Numbered from the stretch's first letter, positions 16,281 to 25,334 are shown. The stretch: DNA of 64,000 bases from Arenibacter arenosicollis (GCF_014397245.1 NZ_JACLHY010000003.1:124001-188000), one strand, 5' to 3'. The notes: a model not told the origin generated them from the sequence alone. Numbers and translations: made by a program.

Positions 16281-17731
16281 ATCAACTCTTTGATGGATTG
16301 TAAAATTGATTTGGTTTCAGTATCTAAAGCATCCATTTCAGTTAAAATATCTTCTGGACTACGCAATGGAGCTTCTTCTGGTGTGTTTGGGTTTTTAACG
16401 CTAAGGTCATAAGTATTGGTATTGATTCCAGCAACACTAAAATTCCATGATTGCTCCGATTCAGGTCTGATTTTATGCAGTTCCACAAAACTTGCTAAAT
16501 CGGCATCATTCAAGGAATTTGTCTTACCCATGTTTCGTCCAGGATCCAACTGATAGTACCAAATATTCTTAGTAGGTTCCCCTTTTTGAAAAAACAAGAC
16601 CACCGTTTTTACTCCTGCACCCAAAAAGGTTCCCCCTGGCATATCTAACACAGTATGGAGATTACAACTCTCCAACAACAATTGTCTTAATGCTACAGTG
16701 GCATTATCGGTATTACTTAAAAAGGTATTCTTTATGACTATAGCAGCACGACCTCCTGTTTTTAAACTTTTTATAAAGTGCTGTAAAAACAAAAAGGCGG
16801 TTTCCCCTGTTTTAATATCAAAATTCTGTTGTACCTCCTTACGTTCCTTTCCACCAAAGGGTGGATTGGCCAATATCACATGGAAACGGTTTTTCTCTTG
16901 GATGTCCCTTATGTTTTCACCCAAGGTATTAGTGTGGATAATGTTGGGCGCCTCTATCCCATGCAATATCATGTTCATGATACCTATGACATAGGCCAAG
17001 TTCTTTTTCTCTTTACCAAAGAAGGTCCTTTCTTCCAAAGTAGCCAGATTGTCCGTGTTTTTATCCATACGCTTATACATGTAATCATATGCCTCGCATA
17101 GGAAACCACAGGAGCCTGCCGCTCCATCGTAAACCTTCTCACCTATCTTTGGGTCCACTACATTTATCATGGCCCTAATAAGCGGCCTGGGAGTGTAATA
17201 TTGCCCACCATTACGACCAGCATTACCCATATTCTTAATCTTGGTTTCATACAACTCGCTCAGCTCATGCTTATCAGTTGATGACCTAAAGGGAAGCTCG
17301 TCAGCATATTCAAGAATATCCCTTAAAATATATCCACTTTGAATCTTATTTTTTAGCTCAGAAAAGATTTCACCTATCTTGTATTCTATGGTCTGGGGAT
17401 TATCTGCTGTAAGTTTGAATCCAGCTAAATACGGAAATAGCTTCTGGTCCACAAATTGGATAAGGTCCGGTCCTGTCATTGCAATGTGATGGTCCAATTT
17501 GCCATCATCCCCTTTTGGCATGGCCCAAATTGGCCAACGGTATTCCAGGTCTAGTATGTATTGGTATTCTTTGCCTTTTAACTCTGCTTCATCTGCTTTG
17601 TCTTGCTCTAGTTCATCCAGGTATTTTAGAAACATAACCCATGAGGTCTGTCCTATATAATCTAATTCACTATCTGCACCTGCATCTTTATATAAAAGGT
17701 CGTCAATATTTTTAAAAGTTTGTTCGAACAT
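16277..17731 (-). CDS. hsdM: Type I RM DNA methyltransferase subunit M
   Basis: 484 aa. An N-terminal HsdM_N helical domain (about 1-130) is followed by an N6-adenine methylase core with SAM motif I as YDGAAGSCGF (201-210; the usual form is DPAxGSGGF) and catalytic motif IV NPPF (289-292). It methylates adenine in the target chosen by HsdS and forms the M2S core of the restriction complex. It is the first gene of the RM operon. The GIY-YIG gene upstream ends in its own terminator at 17757-17785, so hsdM likely has its own promoter in the short AT-rich gap. Confidence 0.95.
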   Translation of the reverse strand: MFEQTFKNIDDLLYKDAGADSELDYIGQTSWVMFLKYLDELEQDKADEAELKGKEYQYILDLEYRWPIWAMPKGDDGKLDHHIAMTGPDLIQFVDQKLFPYLAGFKLTADNPQTIEYKIGEIFSELKNKIQSGYILRDILEYADELPFRSSTDKHELSELYETKIKNMGNAGRNGGQYYTPRPLIRAMINVVDPKIGEKVYDGAAGSCGFLCEAYDYMYKRMDKNTDNLATLEERTFFGKEKKNLAYVIGIMNMILHGIEAPNIIHTNTLGENIRDIQEKNRFHVILANPPFGGKERKEVQQNFDIKTGETAFLFLQHFIKSLKTGGRAAIVIKNTFLSNTDNATVALRQLLLESCNLHTVLDMPGGTFLGAGVKTVVLFFQKGEPTKNIWYYQLDPGRNMGKTNSLNDADLASFVELHKIRPESEQSWNFSVAGINTNTYDLSVKNPNTPEEAPLRSPEDILTEMDALDTETKSILQSIKELI

Positions 17732-17756
17732 CGGTCATTTTGAATTTGTCTCTAAA

Positions 17757-17785
17757 AATAAAAAAAGGCAGCTATTAAACTGCCT
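17757..17785 (-). terminator. Terminator after the GIY-YIG/NUMOD1-like gene
   Basis: AGGCAG (17766-17771) pairs with CTGCCT (17780-17785); on the minus strand the hairpin is followed by seven or more T. It separates the replication-type genes from the RM operon. Confidence 0.8.
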
Positions 17786-17807
17786 CTTTATTGGTTTTAT
17801 TTAATAT

Positions 17808-18458
17808 TTAAACATATTTCCAAATAAATCCGCCACTCTGTTCACGTTCTCCCCTGCAGCACCTTGCAATACAGGTTTTGGATATTCCTGTTTCCTTTGC
17901 GGCATCTGCAACAGAAATATATTTAGCAACCAATTCACCATCTGTTTTAAATTGGCAAACTTCCTTCTTTCTTTGATCCTTATCTGGAATAAATGGTTCT
18001 GTATAATCATAACTCCAATAGAACCCTCTACAGGTAACATTGTAACCCAGACATGCATTACTTATGGATTTTCTAGAAGAATTAACCGCCTCAGCGGCTT
18101 TTTCCAATGAATCATAGAACCCTACCAATTTACCTTCATCCATATTATATTGGTAAACATTCTTTTGAACTCCACCGCCGCAATCGGAATTATAGCCATT
18201 GACATTGCTATTGTATTCCATAATGTACCTTTTTTCTTTAGCAGCCATTTCATTTACATCATTGGCAGTATCTATTTGTTCCCAAGCAAAAGCCTCGGGA
18301 CCATAAGTCCCGATAGCTTCTTGAAAATAACCTCCTAAACCTTTATTGGATTTTTGCACATGGTCCTGCATACGTTCTTCCAAACTTTTGCCAGTCGCAC
18401 CAATATACACTTGACCAGTTTCAATAAACGTTGCCTTATAAATTATCTTCTTAGACAT
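17808..18458 (-). CDS. GIY-YIG endonuclease with two NUMOD1-like modules
   Basis: 216 aa. The N-terminal GIY-YIG nuclease fold (about 4-90) has a divergent first half (IYKATFIETGQVYIGATG, so K-A-T replaces G-I-Y) but keeps YIG, the Arg/His helix (SLEERMQDHV) and a Glu-containing segment (MAAKEKRYIMEYN). Two similar C-terminal modules follow (about 101-150 and 167-216), each with a beta strand, an SLEKAAEAVNSS- or SVADAAKETGIS-type helix pair and a closing FYWSY/FIWKYV strand, as in NUMOD1 DNA-binding modules of homing endonucleases. The start overlaps the primase-helicase stop by 8 bp. A free-standing homing endonuclease or element-defence nuclease is plausible. Confidence 0.88.
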   Translation of the reverse strand: MSKKIIYKATFIETGQVYIGATGKSLEERMQDHVQKSNKGLGGYFQEAIGTYGPEAFAWEQIDTANDVNEMAAKEKRYIMEYNSNVNGYNSDCGGGVQKNVYQYNMDEGKLVGFYDSLEKAAEAVNSSRKSISNACLGYNVTCRGFYWSYDYTEPFIPDKDQRKKEVCQFKTDGELVAKYISVADAAKETGISKTCIARCCRGEREQSGGFIWKYV

Positions 18459-19857
18459 CCTTCACCTCTTTTTTAATTCTAAAAAGATAATTTCCTCCTG
18501 AAGATTTCTGGTCAAATGAAGCGGAGTTCTCTATTGCAAATGAACACAACCATTTTTTAAAAATATGGGGACTCCTAACTTCGACTTCTGGATGTGACTC
18601 TTGAAATAAAGTCTCAAAAACCCTTTTATCCTGCCATTCATTGAACTCTACGAATTCATTGGCAAACTCGACAAATTCTTGACAACTCCCATCTACCAAT
18701 TTAGCTCTTTTCAGGTTGATCGGTTCTACTTCAAACAATCCATGTCTCAAATAATCCTGTACACAGGACATCATAAAATAAAAGAATCTACTCCATTCCT
18801 CTTGGTTCCATGCATTCCCAAAAAACCTGTTTCCAAATTCCATCTCTGGAGTGAAATTTGCATCGTAGTAATTAGACAATTCAAACTCATGCCTACGCCT
18901 AACATCCGACGAACCGCCTGGTCCCTTTACAGGATAGTTGGATGTGATTAAGATTTTAGGGGAATCTTCATGTTTAATGAAGTAAGATTGTTGTCTCTTT
19001 TTCTCCACCTCTATTCCAGAAGTAATCATGGCGTAAAAATTTTCGAGGCTTACATACTGGTTTAAGTCATCATACACCAATACATCCGTAGTAAGTTCAA
19101 TTCTTTGATTTTTAAACCAGCTTCCTGTTTTAATTTCCTTGCCATCAAAAATTTCCACTTCTCTACATTTTGAAATTGCTTGACTTAGAAGTGTCTTACC
19201 AGTACCTCCATGAGCTTGATTATTAAGGCACATATTCTCGTCATAAAAAATAATAGCCTTGGATTCACCTACTTCTTTATTTCGGTGCAAGAGGTACCCT
19301 AAAATAGTTTTCAAAGCTAGTAAACGTTCATCCTGGTTGCCAGTAATGTTTTTACTAAACTGTTCAAACTGACCAGCACCTGGTTCATTCATATGCACAT
19401 ATTCCTGCTTTAGAATGCGATTTTCCCATATAGGCATTTCTAAACTATCATAACCTAGCACTTTAATTTCCTTATCTGTTATTTTACCGTAACAATTAGG
19501 AAAGTAAAAATTTGAACTTTCACTTTTATCCCTATCCTTAACTAATTCGATCTGCGGTAATAGATTGGATTTCCTTTTAGTAAAATAGCCCGCCATACCT
19601 TTGGCATAGGTTTCCAATATCTTATCTTGTCCACAAGAAACTAAATGCTCTTGAATAATTTGATCGACTAAGGTTTCGTCGACCCTGGACATTCTGTTAT
19701 TAAACATTTTGACCAAAATTTGGTCGGTTTCTGAAACCTTGGCCATTGCGAATCCATTTCTTTCTAAAAACCCCAATAATCCAATATTTGAAATTTTTGG
19801 CTTTCCTTTTTCGTCTTCCTCCCAAAATATTGGGTAATCCACTTTTTTTAATTGCAT
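18451..19857 (-). CDS. Primase-helicase-like protein with SF3-type ATPase
   Basis: 468 aa. The N-terminal 170 residues are of unclear fold; a polymerase-type primase domain is not obvious. The ATPase core has Walker A GGTGKT (217-222), Walker B VLVYDD (259-264), a sensor-like ITSN (304-307) and Arg residues near 320-322 as candidate arginine finger. This order is typical of phage and plasmid SF3 helicases (D5/DUF5906-like). It probably initiates or drives replication of the excised element. It is co-transcribed with the GIY-YIG gene. Upstream, about 200 bp of AT-rich sequence separates it from the gene at 20067. Confidence 0.82.
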   Translation of the reverse strand: MQLKKVDYPIFWEEDEKGKPKISNIGLLGFLERNGFAMAKVSETDQILVKMFNNRMSRVDETLVDQIIQEHLVSCGQDKILETYAKGMAGYFTKRKSNLLPQIELVKDRDKSESSNFYFPNCYGKITDKEIKVLGYDSLEMPIWENRILKQEYVHMNEPGAGQFEQFSKNITGNQDERLLALKTILGYLLHRNKEVGESKAIIFYDENMCLNNQAHGGTGKTLLSQAISKCREVEIFDGKEIKTGSWFKNQRIELTTDVLVYDDLNQYVSLENFYAMITSGIEVEKKRQQSYFIKHEDSPKILITSNYPVKGPGGSSDVRRRHEFELSNYYDANFTPEMEFGNRFFGNAWNQEEWSRFFYFMMSCVQDYLRHGLFEVEPINLKRAKLVDGSCQEFVEFANEFVEFNEWQDKRVFETLFQESHPEVEVRSPHIFKKWLCSFAIENSASFDQKSSGGNYLFRIKKEVKDV

Positions 19858-20066
19858 AGTACAAATTTTTAAAAAATTAAATATTTAACTTTAGCAATGA
19901 AGCGATTCCATTGCTGCCGACTAAATGAAAGTGAAGAGTGGGCTTTGAGTGCTTTAATCGTTGACTTCAAAACTATTCCGACTGCGACTGAATTCTCATT
20001 TAATCTGCAGCAAAGAACTTGATAGATAGGACTAAAATTTGAGGACGATTTTCCGTCCCTAAGGAA

Positions 20067-20816
20067 TTATTCTTTATAAAAATCTGATTTACAGAGTATT
20101 GACATGAGTCTTTTTTTGGACTCGGTAACTATAGGTGGGGTCTGTTGATTGTACGCACTAAGTCTTTTTCTAGAATCATTGATAGGTGAAAACGTATCAC
20201 CATCGTTATATTCTACCAAATTGTCTATAATTTGTGAAAAGGCTGAATTGGAAAGATATTCTATTTGTTTATTTTCTCGTAGAAGGTGAAAAAAATAAAG
20301 CACATCGGCCTTATTCCATTTAAATTTTAATTTAGCTTCGGCATAAGGAAGGGGGTATTTTACATGATTTTGAATATCCTGAGTCAAACGTTCTAATTGT
20401 TGTAATACCCTTTTTTTAATATCCCCTTCTAGATAAAGAGCTTCCTCTATTTCGCTAAACCATTTAAGTTGGTCATTGATGACTTTTTTTGCATAATTCT
20501 CCAAGGCTTCGGTATGGTATATAGATTTTTCATCAATATCCCTTTGGAATTTCTTATAGTGAAGATTTGCCATTTTTGTGATATTGGGATATAAGTAATC
20601 CTTCAAGAAAAAAAAGATTTGCTCTTCTATTCTCCCAAATTCGTCAATAAAATCATCCATTTGGATTTTAAAATCAGGCATTAAACACACCATTTCCAAT
20701 TCTTGTAGGCTGGGCTGGTCTCTTAATGGTAACAAACGGAAATCTCCTTTTAAGGATTGAAAGTCTTTTTCAGTAATAAAATCCGTGAACTCTAATTGTC
20801 TAGTTATATATCCCAT
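20067..20816 (-). CDS. RteC-like helical protein (tentative)
   Basis: 249 aa, no signal peptide. It is largely helical with many charged residues. The C-terminal part (KFKWNKADVLYFFHLLREN, then DSRKRL and KKRLMSIL) resembles the C-terminal region of RteC proteins, which control excision of Bacteroides conjugative transposons. The resemblance is by eye and moderate. It is preceded by a cluster of CAAGTTG/TTGACAA repeats (20838-20868) that could be its operator. If RteC-like, it would regulate element excision. Confidence 0.6.
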   Translation of the reverse strand: MGYITRQLEFTDFITEKDFQSLKGDFRLLPLRDQPSLQELEMVCLMPDFKIQMDDFIDEFGRIEEQIFFFLKDYLYPNITKMANLHYKKFQRDIDEKSIYHTEALENYAKKVINDQLKWFSEIEEALYLEGDIKKRVLQQLERLTQDIQNHVKYPLPYAEAKLKFKWNKADVLYFFHLLRENKQIEYLSNSAFSQIIDNLVEYNDGDTFSPINDSRKRLSAYNQQTPPIVTESKKRLMSILCKSDFYKE

Positions 20817-20837
20817 AAGGCAATTACATTAAATTTG

Positions 20838-20868
20838 TTGACAAGTTGTCATTGGTCAAGTTGTCAAG
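20838..20868. promoter_or_regulatory. Repeat cluster upstream of the RteC-like gene
   Basis: TTGACAAGTTGTCA (20838-20851) is a near-perfect inverted repeat, followed by TCAAGTTGTCAAG (20856-20868). The shared CAACTTGnCAA unit (reverse strand) also occurs at both element ends (9680-9690, 27832-27842). It sits 22 bp from the start codon at 20816, where an operator would lie. Confidence 0.45.
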
Positions 20869-20884
20869 TTTTTTATAAAAATAA

Positions 20885-20924
20885 AGAACCCTCCCATATT
20901 TCATTATAGGAGGGTTCTATTTTC
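20885..20924 (-). terminator. Terminator downstream of the 21024-21275 gene
   Basis: AGAACCCTCC (20885-20894) pairs with GGAGGGTTCT (20909-20918), with T-rich sequence on both sides. On the minus strand it would end transcripts of the DUF3871/AAA group before the RteC-like gene. Confidence 0.75.
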
Positions 20925-21023
20925 TTGAATTCAATTCATTTTCAGTGGTTTTTTGGTTTAGGAGAAACCGTCTCAAAAGCTTGATTATCCAAAATACAGC
21001 ATAACTCCTTTTCTTAATGGTAA

Positions 21024-21275
21024 TTAATCCGTTAATATATCAAAGTGATGGTAGTAGTATGCTCTCCCATGGATGATATATACCGTCTTTAATTCCTTAG
21101 TGACTTTTACCTCTTCCACCCATACCACCTGCCCTTTTGCCAATTCCTCTAAATCATCCGAAACAATTACCTTAAAGGGGGTAAACAGGAGTTTCAACAA
21201 GTTGTTCCATGTAACTATATAAAGTTCGTTTGGGGAGCTGTATTTAAGCAATTCTGCCAGTTGTCTTTCATTCAT
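21024..21275 (-). CDS. Small protein of unknown function
   Basis: About 83 aa from the ATG at 21275; the frame is open to a GTG at 21314, but the ATG gives a more natural N-terminus (MNERQLAELLKYSSPNELY). No signal peptide. Mixed alpha/beta with a hydrophobic centre (LLKLLFTPFKVIV) and an aromatic/His-rich end (GRAYYYHHFDI). It follows the DUF3871 gene on the same strand after 66 bp and precedes a terminator. Probably an accessory of the element's replication genes; function not known. Confidence 0.6.
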   Translation of the reverse strand: MNERQLAELLKYSSPNELYIVTWNNLLKLLFTPFKVIVSDDLEELAKGQVVWVEEVKVTKELKTVYIIHGRAYYYHHFDILTD

Positions 21276-21341
21276 AACATTATTTTCTAGGAGGATATTT
21301 TCAAGGTATACCACTCCAATAAACTGGAAATAGCTATATAA

Positions 21342-22325
21342 TTAATTTGAGAGCAACCAATTTGAGGTGTTGTTTTCCATCGAAATACCCATGTTATTCA
21401 CTAACTCGAATGCATTGACATTACGTTCCAAATTATTATCTATGTAGGAGGACTTGTTGGCTTCCGTAAACATATTGTACAAGTTCCAGAGGTTAATGGA
21501 CCCATCAGTTTCTCTACTAAAATTTTGGCCAACATAGTACTCCTTGACCACATTGCTTATTTGGCTGTCATTGAGTGCCACAGGAAACACCTCCCTTTGC
21601 TCCATTTTATCCATATGCGGGTACATTCGAAGTTTCCCTATGAAATGAGCAAACTGCCTTTCAGACAATTTATAATTACTTAAACGCTTCATAGCACCAA
21701 TATGCCTTTCCTTATCATAACCTTGAAATAGCTGTTCCATTCGTTGCTCCATATCCAGTATGGAACCAATACGTATATCATTGGAGAACCCATCTGTGCT
21801 TATACAAAGATTGGTACAAACCCTATTTTTAAAACCAATAAAAACTTTAAATTTTTCCAAGGACTTTTTACTGTAAAGATTTTCCTGGTTATAACTCCTT
21901 ACCCCTCCAATGCTTAGATTAAGCTCATTGCCATTCACTATCTCCTTAACACTTGGCAGTTCAATTAAAAAGGCACATCGCTCATAATAGATGGTCTTTT
22001 CGTGTGGTAATAATTCCTTGGCGGGTTTACCTACTGCTGAAGGTATCCTTCCCTTAATAACATGGCTCACCCTAATGTTTGGCTGCTTAATTTCCATATC
22101 AGGGAATAATTTCTGAACCACCTCCTGAGCTTTATCAATAAATTGATAATGGGAAATGGTAGATTCATTGTCCTTGCTAAACACTGGTATAACACAGTCA
22201 TTTTTCAAATGCTCCAATGTTACCTTCTGCGTATTGGCCTCAATAAAGCTGCTTATTGGTCTATTGGATACTTTTGAGGCATCCTGTATCATTTCTATTG
22301 GGTTATGATTGGCTATTAATTCCAT
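21342..22325 (-). CDS. DUF3871 family protein
   Basis: 327 aa. The whole protein follows the DUF3871 pattern known from Bacteroidota mobile elements: FIEANTQKVTLEHLKNDCVIPVF near the N-terminus, NLSIGGVRSYNQENLY in the middle, FKVFIGFKNRVCTNLCISTDG, then FAHFIGKLRMYPHM and INLWNLYNMFTEANKSSYID. Function of the family is not established; it is commonly paired with an AAA ATPase, as here (23-bp overlap with the upstream gene), which suggests a joint role in replication or recombination. Confidence 0.88.
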   Translation of the reverse strand: MELIANHNPIEMIQDASKVSNRPISSFIEANTQKVTLEHLKNDCVIPVFSKDNESTISHYQFIDKAQEVVQKLFPDMEIKQPNIRVSHVIKGRIPSAVGKPAKELLPHEKTIYYERCAFLIELPSVKEIVNGNELNLSIGGVRSYNQENLYSKKSLEKFKVFIGFKNRVCTNLCISTDGFSNDIRIGSILDMEQRMEQLFQGYDKERHIGAMKRLSNYKLSERQFAHFIGKLRMYPHMDKMEQREVFPVALNDSQISNVVKEYYVGQNFSRETDGSINLWNLYNMFTEANKSSYIDNNLERNVNAFELVNNMGISMENNTSNWLLSN

Positions 22326-23199
22326 TGCTTGTAATTATATTAGGTTCAACAATATTGTCCTGGTCAATCACTTGGTTATTCAAGTTTTCAATTGACTGTT
22401 TTCGCTTTAGTAGTAAAGGATGAATTTTAGTCTGCATACTCGTGTATTTAGTGTAAAGCTCCCTTAAACCCTCTACAGTATCACATGATTCTATTTCATG
22501 TTTGACATCTTCTAGGGATAATCCCAGACTGCACCATTGCATCAGTTTTTTACCTGTAGACTGGTTTATTATAAATTCTGGTTTGTCCATGAAAAGTCCT
22601 GTTCTGTCCTTGGATGCCTTTGCTAAATGTTTGTCATTGATAAGTTCAAAATTCACGGTAAGTTCATATTCAAACCCTTCCCTCGTGATTTCCTTTGTAC
22701 CATGTTTAACAACCTTGGTCCTTCCATTTTGATCACTATCCAAGGAGTAATCTATTTTACTTCTTACAGTGGTGATAATATGGCACTTGGACTGTAATAT
22801 AGCATCAATAAAACTTTGGTGTCTTGGAGAAACTTTGCTCCAATCCTGAAACCTACCTCCCAATTGTTCATGTATTTGTAAACAGCCTCCCTTCCCTTGC
22901 CATTCATGGGTTATACTATCAATGATTATAACCTCAATTGAGGCTTTCTCGCACGTTTTAATGGCATTAATATATCTTTCCGGACTGTAGGGCTCATCTA
23001 GAGAAAGCACGTTAAAATTGCCCAAATGCGCATATAAATTGGCACTATTGTTCTCTGTATCTATAATGGCTATTTTGGACCAATCATTGGTAATACCATT
23101 TGCCAGCAATAGTGCAGAAAATGTCTTTCCAAAACCACTGGCTCCACTTAATCCAAGCCTTAATTTCACTTGGTGCCGTTGCGCTGTTTTTAACTCCAT
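22303..23199 (-). CDS. AAA/RecA-like ATPase of mobile elements
   Basis: 298 aa. Walker A is GASGFGKT (19-26) and Walker B VIIIDS (90-95), set in a compact RecA-like core (residues 10-220), similar to phage nucleotide-binding (AAA_24) proteins that act with single-strand annealing or replication modules. The C-terminal 80 residues form a helical tail. It overlaps DUF3871 and follows the 114-aa gene after a terminator, so expression of the two halves may differ. Probably acts on DNA in element replication or recombination. Confidence 0.85.
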   Translation of the reverse strand: MELKTAQRHQVKLRLGLSGASGFGKTFSALLLANGITNDWSKIAIIDTENNSANLYAHLGNFNVLSLDEPYSPERYINAIKTCEKASIEVIIIDSITHEWQGKGGCLQIHEQLGGRFQDWSKVSPRHQSFIDAILQSKCHIITTVRSKIDYSLDSDQNGRTKVVKHGTKEITREGFEYELTVNFELINDKHLAKASKDRTGLFMDKPEFIINQSTGKKLMQWCSLGLSLEDVKHEIESCDTVEGLRELYTKYTSMQTKIHPLLLKRKQSIENLNNQVIDQDNIVEPNIITSNGINSQS

Positions 23200-23263
23200 A
23201 ATTTCTATTTTTAGGGTTTATAATCAATATTATTATACTTTATACTTTTTGAGAATTGCACAT

Positions 23264-23294
23264 AAAAAAAGGACCCCTACTAGTGTAGAAGTCC
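23264..23294 (-). terminator. Terminator after the 114-aa gene
   Basis: GGACCCCTAC (23271-23280) pairs with GTAGAAGTCC (23285-23294) around a TAGT loop with two internal mismatches; on the minus strand seven T follow. It lies between the 114-aa gene and the AAA ATPase gene. Confidence 0.8.
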
Positions 23295-23323
23295 CTCTAT
23301 TATCTAGTTGGGTCTTTACTTTT

Positions 23324-23668
23324 CTATGCCACCACTTCACTGTTAATAACGTTGTTCCTCAAAATATCCTCCTGAGCTGAAATGAATTCATTACGATAGT
23401 TCAAAGTGATAACTTCACCAGTATCCTGATTGGTATACTGATAAGGTTCTGTTTCTACCCTTTCAATCCTACCCTCCAACTCCGTCCCAATGGCAGCTTT
23501 GCACATATCTTCATTAAATGTACAAGCCACCTTAGCTTCCTTGATTGTAAGGTAGGTTCTGTTGGTTTCTTGACTTGTAACCGCCTCAATACCTCCTTGC
23601 ACCACAAGTGCATAAAATTCTTTCCCATCCTCTTTTTGATAGGTTTTGTAATCCACAATTTTTACCAT
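23324..23668 (-). CDS. Small unknown protein, possible OB-fold/ssDNA-binding
   Basis: 114 aa, no signal peptide. Short beta-strand-like segments (MVKIVDYKTYQ, EFYALVVQGGIEAV, TYLTIKEAKVACTF, LEGRIERVETEPYQYT) could form an OB fold, and the position next to a RecA-like ATPase would suit a single-strand DNA-binding protein. This is inference; no family was recognised with confidence. It is the first gene of the minus-strand replication-type group and is followed by a strong hairpin. Confidence 0.6.
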   Translation of the reverse strand: MVKIVDYKTYQKEDGKEFYALVVQGGIEAVTSQETNRTYLTIKEAKVACTFNEDMCKAAIGTELEGRIERVETEPYQYTNQDTGEVITLNYRNEFISAQEDILRNNVINSEVVA

Positions 23669-23809
23669 GGTTTTAAATTTTTAAGATTAAACAATACGGG
23701 GGTAACCCCAAAACCTAAAGAGAGTGGGGGGTGATTTCTAGGTTAATCCGCATTCACCTTGAAAAAAGTTCAAAAAAATTACTGGGAAAAAATTTTTTAG
23801 TTAGGGCGT

Positions 23810-24220
23810 CTACACTCCCTTCTTTTTAATGTCAATTAAGCTTCCTTCCTTAAACTTTAGAAGGAATTCATCTTCATATTCCGTTAAATAATCTGCATGA
23901 ACATATTTAATCACCTTTCCATGTGGCACACGAATGGTTCCACTAAACCACTGGGCAAATACCCTCTTCTTTCCTGGGAATAAATAATCAAGACCAACAT
24001 CAACAATCTTTTCATCTTCAATCTTACCACTAAAGTCAACGAGGTAAAGCCGATTATTAATTAACTCCCAACTCCCAATATATCCTCGCCAACAAGCAGT
24101 ACTAAACAATATAAGTTTCGGCTTAGGTTGCAATTCTTGAAGATATACTGCCAGCGGCTCAGTAGCCATGCCATATTCTTCTCCGTCAATTAGGAGTCTT
24201 TCTTTTATTTGGGCGGTCAT
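23810..24220 (-). CDS. Unknown 136-aa protein coupled to a lipoprotein
   Basis: Cytoplasmic-looking, beta-rich, with RLLIDGEEYGMATEPLAVYL near the N-terminus and CWRGYIGSWELINNRLYLVDF in the middle, then WFSGTIRVPHGKVIKY. The W-x-G-Y/W-E-I-x-x-x-x-L-Y-L pattern occurs in small Bacteroidota proteins of unknown role. Its start overlaps the stop of the lipoprotein gene upstream by 4 bp, so the two are co-translated. Probably element cargo. Confidence 0.65.
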   Translation of the reverse strand: MTAQIKERLLIDGEEYGMATEPLAVYLQELQPKPKLILFSTACWRGYIGSWELINNRLYLVDFSGKIEDEKIVDVGLDYLFPGKKRVFAQWFSGTIRVPHGKVIKYVHADYLTEYEDEFLLKFKEGSLIDIKKKGV

Positions 24221-25227
24221 TGTTTTGAGATTACTGAACCATCATCCATAACAATGCTGGTAATTAAACCCAGACTGACAATAGAATTTTTTTCAGCATA
24301 TTTTCGAGCCCTTTCTATAGCGGCAAAATTTGGATTATAGATATTGTAACTTACATGATAATTCATATCATTGTTTGTGTCGGACCAAAAAACATCATCA
24401 GGATAATAAGAAGCCAGGTGTTGTGGTCCAAGTGGAGAATTTAATTCCATTGTTAAGTCAACATTTCTGAACAACTCATTATTAAATAAGTCTTGGATGA
24501 CCAAATCATATCTAATGGCGGTAATTTTCCTTAAATCATACTTTTCACTTCTAGAAATGGAAATATCGAATTTAAACTTTTTTTGAGTTGCGCTTATATT
24601 TTCCCATCTACAATTTGGGTTAGCAATCTTAGCCAGCTTTTTTATGCTTTGATTTAACTCAATAGAATCTTTTATTCTTTTATTTCTCTCCTTAAAATCA
24701 GCAGGCATATAATGAAGATTATATGAAATAAAGTCCCCATATATGGTGTGATCTAGGTTAACAATTATGCTTTCATTTTTCCATTTTAAATCATACAATA
24801 TTTCAGAATCTCCTTCATTCCAAGGTGAAATTAAAGAATCAGGTTTACCGTACCATTCTGAGTACTTGGCAATGACAGCTTTCTTGACCTGTTCAGAAGA
24901 ATTCTTAGGATCCAATTCAAAAGCCTGGATTTTTCCAAAGTCATATTCACTTTTATTGAAGCGCATTGAAAATGATATGTTAACGGTATCCTGACTTAAG
25001 ATATATGTGTACCTATTTATTATACCAATCAGATCTAATGACTCTGTACTATCTGACTGCATATCCTTTTCTGTCAAGAGCTCCATGTCCTTTAAATGGC
25101 GTATAAAAGTGTCCTTTGGCATTTCGCCTAATTTAACAGTCCCAAGTGGATCCTTAGATTCATAACAACTAATCATGCAAAAAAAGAAAAGCCATAAATA
25201 AATTAAGGTGTATTTTTTGTGTTTCAT
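24217..25227 (-). CDS. Lipoprotein of unknown function (element cargo)
   Basis: 336 aa. The N-terminus has a clear lipoprotein signal (hydrophobic stretch then MISC, Cys21). The mature protein is about 315 residues of mixed charged sequence with no domain I recognise. It is first in a two-gene unit with the 136-aa gene (4-bp overlap). A surface or periplasmic role such as exclusion of competing elements or phage is possible but only a guess from location inside a mobile element. Confidence 0.7.
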   Translation of the reverse strand: MKHKKYTLIYLWLFFFCMISCYESKDPLGTVKLGEMPKDTFIRHLKDMELLTEKDMQSDSTESLDLIGIINRYTYILSQDTVNISFSMRFNKSEYDFGKIQAFELDPKNSSEQVKKAVIAKYSEWYGKPDSLISPWNEGDSEILYDLKWKNESIIVNLDHTIYGDFISYNLHYMPADFKERNKRIKDSIELNQSIKKLAKIANPNCRWENISATQKKFKFDISISRSEKYDLRKITAIRYDLVIQDLFNNELFRNVDLTMELNSPLGPQHLASYYPDDVFWSDTNNDMNYHVSYNIYNPNFAAIERARKYAEKNSIVSLGLITSIVMDDGSVISKQ

Positions 25228-25334
25228 AATTATAAAATTTTAAAATATGATTAGTGTACCATTCTGGAGATTTTTTAGGAAATACACCTTAGCAGAGTCT
25301 AACAATGTTAAGTATGACGTGCTGAAATTAACTC

